Notes under the pieces: generated by a model | Database searches by the model: none | Told to the model about the DNA's origin: nothing | The model's input: the letters and a program-made list of their open reading frames with translations, nothing else | Part shown: positions 34,553 to 37,695 of the stretch, piece by piece | Layout of the letters: every line of letters begins with the position of its first letter | Position numbering within the stretch: position 1 is the stretch's first letter | DNA from: Lysobacterales bacterium | GTDB lineage: Bacteria > Pseudomonadota > Gammaproteobacteria > Xanthomonadales > SZUA-36 | Direction of reading: 5' to 3' | NCBI GenBank assembly: GCA_013042915.1 | Contig: JABDPF010000002.1 | Location: 1 to 37,695 of the forward strand | Length of the DNA: 37,695 bases | Position numbers and translations under genes: made by a program

Positions 34553-34569
34553 CAGGGCCGACGGCCCTG
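34553..34569. repeat. Small hairpin in the nitroreductase leader
   Basis: CAGGGCC and GGCCCTG form a 7-bp perfect stem with a GAC loop, 40 bases upstream of the nitroreductase start. The preceding 34429-34550 stretch is AT-rich compared with its neighbours and shows no gene. The hairpin may be in a leader RNA; no T run follows, so it is not a typical terminator. Confidence 0.4.
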
Positions 34570-34608
34570 ATCGCGACGAGGACGAGCCCAGACTGAAAGG
34601 AGAGAATG

Positions 34609-35187
34609 ATGAGAAATCCCGTGGACCACGATGTCCAGAACGTTTTCCGGAAGCGTTGGAGCCCTTATGCCTACGACCCGGATCGGGACGTGAGCAGCGA
34701 ACAGCTCAAAAGCCTGTTCGAGGCGGCGCGCTGGGCCATGTCTTCGTTCAACGCCCAGCCCTGGCGGTATATCGTGGGCGTGAGAGGTCGCAGCGACGAC
34801 ATTTGGAAGGGCGTGTATGAAACCCTGGTCGATGGCAACCGCGAATGGGCCAGGAATGCACCGGTCCTGGCGTTAGGCCTGGCCGAATTGAATTACGAAC
34901 ACAACGGCAAGCCCAACCGCCACGCGGCCCATGACCTGGGTGCCGCTTCGGCCAGCCTGGCACTGGAGGCGGCGGCCCGCGGCCTGGCCGTGCACCAGAT
35001 GGGCGGATTCAGTGTAGACCGCGCGCGCGAATTGTTCGACCTGCCGGACGGCGTCGAGCCATACACCGCGATGGCGATTGGCTATCCGGCCGAGCGCGGC
35101 ACAGGTGAGGGCGAGCTGGAGAAACGTGACAGCAAACCACGCCAGCGCAAGGCCCTTAATGAACTCGTAATCCGCGGCGGTTTCTAG
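34609..35187 (+). CDS. Nitroreductase family protein
   Basis: 192 residues from ATG 34609, six bases after AAGGAG; the ATG three bases earlier is closer than the optimum. FMN-dependent nitroreductase-like flavoprotein: RWSPYAYDPD (FMN phosphate contacts, usual R-R/S-pattern), AARWAMSSFNAQPWRYIV (the S-xx-N-QPW signature), AHDLGAASASLALEAAARGLAVHQMGGF, and AIGYPAE near the end. A soluble dimer would use NAD(P)H to reduce nitroaromatics, quinones or other acceptors; the natural substrate is unknown. The stop overlaps the stop of the convergent Nramp-like gene by four bases, so the two transcripts converge with no spacer. Confidence 0.9.
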   Translation: MRNPVDHDVQNVFRKRWSPYAYDPDRDVSSEQLKSLFEAARWAMSSFNAQPWRYIVGVRGRSDDIWKGVYETLVDGNREWARNAPVLALGLAELNYEHNGKPNRHAAHDLGAASASLALEAAARGLAVHQMGGFSVDRARELFDLPDGVEPYTAMAIGYPAERGTGEGELEKRDSKPRQRKALNELVIRGGF

Positions 35188-36413
35188 GCCAGCAACCGCA
35201 AAGCGATCAAGGAAAAGAACGCGAGCACCAGCACCAGCACCACGACTGTTGCTGGCCGGTTTCTGAAACGCCTGCCCACCCAGGCGGACCTGCCGTTGAG
35301 AACCAGCAGCAACAGCGTCAGGGCCGGAATGAACCAAGCCCCCGCGATGGCATATATCTTCTGCACCTCGCGGAAGGAAAGAAACAGGCCTGCCATCGGC
35401 AGCAGGGCCAGCGCGAAAAGGTACCCCCGGTATGGCGCCGAGCTAGTATCGACGGTATCGGCGGTTTCCGGGCGGTTACCGGGCGCGGTGACCAGCATTC
35501 GCCAGACATCGGCAAACAGGTAAGGGACCGCTTGCCACACGCCCAGCAGGCTGCTGAACACGGCGCCCAGGGCGCCCGCCAGGAACAACCATTTGCCGGC
35601 CGGGCCAAGCGAGGCCTCGAGCCGCTCGGCAAGCGTGACCAGCAGACCCGCACCGCGGCCGTCAAGCTCCAGGGTGCTGCCGATAATGACCATCGCGATG
35701 CCGAACACCCCGGTTAAAACGTAAGCGGAGGCCAGGTCAATGCGGCTGGTTCGGAGCGCGCCTGCGCCGCTGCGGCCTTCCTCACGCAGCCAGTAGCCAT
35801 AGCACAGCACGGTCACCGTGCCGCCGATTCCACCCAAAAGAGCGACGGTCCAGTCCAGTCCCTCCGCCGGAAGCGAGGGGATAAACAACCCGCGCAATAC
35901 CTCGGCCGTGCCCGGCCACACCACGATGGCGGTCAAAAGAACGGTGATCAACATGAAGGCGATGCAAATCTTCATCACGGATTCGAACAGGGCGTAGCCG
36001 CCAGCAAGCACCAGGCCGAGCCCCAGCAGGCTCGCGCACACGCCAAACACGACCTTGCCCCGCTCGGCATCGTCGAACACCGGGATCAGCGCGTGCAGGG
36101 TCACGCCGCAGGCGCTGATCAGCGCCGACCCCACGAAAAACGACCAAAGCAGCAGGTAAGCGAGAAACAACCATCCGACCGGCCGGCCGAGGTGTTCCAC
36201 CACGCCTTCGAGCAGCGTGGTGCCGGTGGCGAACTGCCATCGCGCGAGGCCCTCGGTGATGACGAATTTCAAAAACGCACCGACTACGGCGGCCCACAGC
36301 ACGGCGGTGCCCAAGTAGCTGCCGGCAAAGCTGGCGGTGGCCAGGTCCCCGGCGCCGATGCCGGTGGCCGCAACCAGTAACCCCGGGCCGATGATGGACA
36401 GAACGCGTTTCAT
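35184..36413 (-). CDS. Divergent Nramp-family transporter
   Basis: 409 residues from ATG 36413 (MKRVLSIIGPG), the usual family N-terminus; the longer frame to 36473 has no support. About 11 hydrophobic segments. The start GPGLLVAATGIGAGDLATASFAGS matches Nramp TM1, but the metal-binding DPGN is replaced by GAGDL. The Nramp TM6 MPHN motif is also missing: the equivalent segment reads GGTVTVLCYGYWLREEG. A metal ion other than Mn2+/Fe2+, or a different substrate, is likely; some Nramp-related proteins without these residues carry Mg2+ or other ions. It is convergent with the nitroreductase and divergent from the sortase, with a 97-bp gap. Confidence 0.83.
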   Translation of the reverse strand: MKRVLSIIGPGLLVAATGIGAGDLATASFAGSYLGTAVLWAAVVGAFLKFVITEGLARWQFATGTTLLEGVVEHLGRPVGWLFLAYLLLWSFFVGSALISACGVTLHALIPVFDDAERGKVVFGVCASLLGLGLVLAGGYALFESVMKICIAFMLITVLLTAIVVWPGTAEVLRGLFIPSLPAEGLDWTVALLGGIGGTVTVLCYGYWLREEGRSGAGALRTSRIDLASAYVLTGVFGIAMVIIGSTLELDGRGAGLLVTLAERLEASLGPAGKWLFLAGALGAVFSSLLGVWQAVPYLFADVWRMLVTAPGNRPETADTVDTSSAPYRGYLFALALLPMAGLFLSFREVQKIYAIAGAWFIPALTLLLLVLNGRSAWVGRRFRNRPATVVVLVLVLAFFSLIALRLLA

Positions 36414-36510
36414 GGGCCGCCATTGTACCGGCATGTCTCCGGCTGTCCGTGAAAGCAAAATCGTCTTCATCATGGTCTATGCTGTATAACGCAACGCAAA
36501 ACACCGGGGC

Positions 36511-37167
36511 ATGCAGATGGGACGAGCGAAAAACGGAGTCTTTGGATGGCGCAACCACAGCATGTTCGGGCTGGTTGTCGCGGGGTTGCTGTTGAGCAGC
36601 ACGGCTGTCGCTCGGGACGGCACCGACGCGGAGTATCTCTGGATCCAGGACCCCTGGACGGGGGAGTCGGTGCTGACCGCCGTGCGGGCACCCGACTACA
36701 GCCTTTGGGACCCGACCCAGATCAGCGATTACCAGGCTGCGCGGAACGCGGATTACCCGCCACCGCTGGCGATTCTCACTATCGATGCCCTCGACATTCA
36801 GGTTCCGGTTTGGAACGGCGCGGAAGAACACGTGCTTGACCGCGGGGCTGGCCGAATCAAGGGGATGGCGAAACCGGGGGAGGAAGGCAATTTCGGAATC
36901 TCTGCGCACCGCGATAGCTTTTTCCGTGCGCTGAAAGACATCGAGCAGGGCACCGAGATTGTCGTGCAAACAACGCATGGCGTGGACCGCTACGCCGTCA
37001 GCGAAATCGAGATTGTTCCAAAACATGATTCGTCCGTATTGGAACTGACGGACGACAAGCGCCTGACCCTGGTCACGTGCTATCCCTTCTACCACGTGGG
37101 CCACGCGCCGGAGCGCTACATTATTACGGCCCTGCCCCTTTTGGCGAAAGCCCCTGATGGGCAGTGA
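36511..37167 (+). CDS. Gram-negative sortase
   Basis: 218 residues from ATG 36511 (or ATG 36517). Signal/anchor helix at about residues 17-35. The sortase fold begins near residue 84 (PLAILTIDALDIQVPVW). Catalytic residues are His133 (GISAHRDSFF), Cys190 (TLVTCYPF) and Arg202 (APERYII), the class D-like arrangement of proteobacterial 'marine' sortases. These transpeptidases act in the periplasm on a partner protein with a C-terminal sorting motif. In related genomes the partner gene is next to the sortase; none is visible here, although the gene on the right is cut. The TATAAC at 36485 could be its -10 element. Confidence 0.9.
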   Translation: MQMGRAKNGVFGWRNHSMFGLVVAGLLLSSTAVARDGTDAEYLWIQDPWTGESVLTAVRAPDYSLWDPTQISDYQAARNADYPPPLAILTIDALDIQVPVWNGAEEHVLDRGAGRIKGMAKPGEEGNFGISAHRDSFFRALKDIEQGTEIVVQTTHGVDRYAVSEIEIVPKHDSSVLELTDDKRLTLVTCYPFYHVGHAPERYIITALPLLAKAPDGQ

Positions 37168-37176
37168 GGACAGGCC

Positions 37177-37695
37177 ATGGCCCGATTAACGTTACTGCTC
37201 GTCCTCAGCGCGCTTTTCGGTTGCCAGTCGACCGCTGAGACGTCACCGGAACCGGCACCGCAGCCGCTGCACGTGCTGGTTTACGGCGCCAGCGGCAACA
37301 TCGGCCGCCACATTGTTGACGAGGCGCTGGCCCGCGGACACCTCGTGACCGGCGTTACCCGTGACCCGTCACGCATCAAGCGGCGCCATCCCGGGTTCTC
37401 GGTGGTTCAAGGCGACATTCTCGAACCGAACAGCATACGGTCGCTGATCGCAGACCGGGACATCATCGTGATCTCCGTGCGCGGAATCCTGGGTAACTCG
37501 GAAGATCCGGAAGACGCCGTGGCGTTGCGCGGTTTGCGCGCCGTAGTCGAAACGGTGCGGGAGTCAGGAAAAGCGGGTCCGCGCGTTTTGCACGTTGGCG
37601 GAGCCGGCACGTTGGAGCTGGCGTCCGGTCAGTTGCTGGCCGATGCGTTGCCCGGTGTCTTCATGAACCGTGAACTGCGGACGGAAATCGCGGCC
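37177..37695 (+). CDS. Lipid-anchored Rossmann-fold (NAD(P)-binding) protein, 3' end cut
   Basis: ATG 37177 opens a frame that remains open for 173 codons to the window end. The ribosome-binding sequence GTGAGGA (37164-37170) overlaps the sortase stop, indicating coupling. The N-terminus is a short lipoprotein signal (MARLTLLLVLSALFGC, lipobox LFGC). After a Pro-rich linker comes a nucleotide-binding core: VLVYGASGNIGRHIVDEAL (GASGxxG) and GDILEPNSIRSLIADRDIIVISV, as in NmrA-like/atypical SDR proteins. A cofactor-binding fold on a lipid anchor is unusual because NAD(P) is scarce outside the cytoplasm; cleavage and location are inferred from sequence only. Confidence 0.8.
   Translation, partial: MARLTLLLVLSALFGCQSTAETSPEPAPQPLHVLVYGASGNIGRHIVDEALARGHLVTGVTRDPSRIKRRHPGFSVVQGDILEPNSIRSLIADRDIIVISVRGILGNSEDPEDAVALRGLRAVVETVRESGKAGPRVLHVGGAGTLELASGQLLADALPGVFMNRELRTEIAA

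Noticed and set aside
34536-34820. Open frame MKIKISRADG... upstream of and overlapping the nitroreductase gene.
   Set aside because: It overlaps a well-supported gene in another frame, has no strong ribosome-binding site, and its composition matches a shifted reading of the nitroreductase sequence.
35782-37104. Long minus-strand frame across the Nramp-like and sortase genes.
   Set aside because: It overlaps two well-supported genes in other frames and has no recognisable domain.
1-37695. Searched by eye for CRISPR arrays, tRNA genes, insertion sequences, integrase genes and long tandem repeats.
   Set aside because: None was seen. Weak or degenerate examples could be missed without a computed search.

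Overview
This is a GC-rich chromosomal window with the gene content of a free-living, probably marine or aquatic, gammaproteobacterium. Several proteins are close relatives of Escherichia coli families (YfcC, YdhF, PBP7, YjjX, YbiI, YhgN, CrcB). These sit beside genes typical of environmental lineages: a Gram-negative sortase, an AddAB-type helicase/nuclease pair, a TonB-dependent receptor, and PrnA-like halogenases. A Xanthomonadales/Chromatiales-type relative (Woeseia or Wenzhouxiangella-like) would fit, but this is inference and the genus cannot be fixed by eye. I found no tRNA, rRNA, insertion sequence, CRISPR array or phage gene.

Layout. 1-8.2 kb: housekeeping and stress genes: a cut metallophosphoesterase, a YfcC transporter divergent from a cupin, a glutathione S-transferase, a cytochrome c joined to a barrel-like domain, a lipoprotein, a YdhF aldo/keto reductase, the coupled pair yjjX-pbpG, a DUF4124 protein and ybiI. 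8.2-15 kb: an overlapping AddB/AddA-like DNA repair operon, then yhgN. 15-19.5 kb: envelope functions: a CapA-type protein, a small TM2-like protein behind a textbook sigma-54 promoter, a probable small RNA with a strong terminator, two lipoproteins, and a type IV pilin-like gene with its own sigma-54-like promoter. 19.7-22.3 kb: a hydroxyacid dehydrogenase/SDR pair and a DUF190-crcB fluoride export pair.

22.4-34.4 kb is the most distinctive region. It looks like an alpha-glucan uptake and degradation locus: an MFS sugar transporter, a LacI-family regulator, two flavin-dependent halogenase paralogues on either side of a TonB-dependent receptor, and an exported pullulanase-type GH13 enzyme. 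A 14-bp palindromic operator core occurs identically upstream of the transporter and of the pullulanase, and a half-conserved copy lies inside the receptor promoter, so these units are probably one LacI-type regulon. In the likely scheme the receptor imports oligosaccharides across the outer membrane, the pullulanase debranches them outside the cytoplasm, and the MFS protein takes up the products. The role of the halogenases is unknown.

34.6-37.7 kb: a nitroreductase, a divergent Nramp-fold transporter without the canonical metal-binding motifs, and a sortase followed closely by a lipid-anchored Rossmann-fold protein that is cut by the window end.
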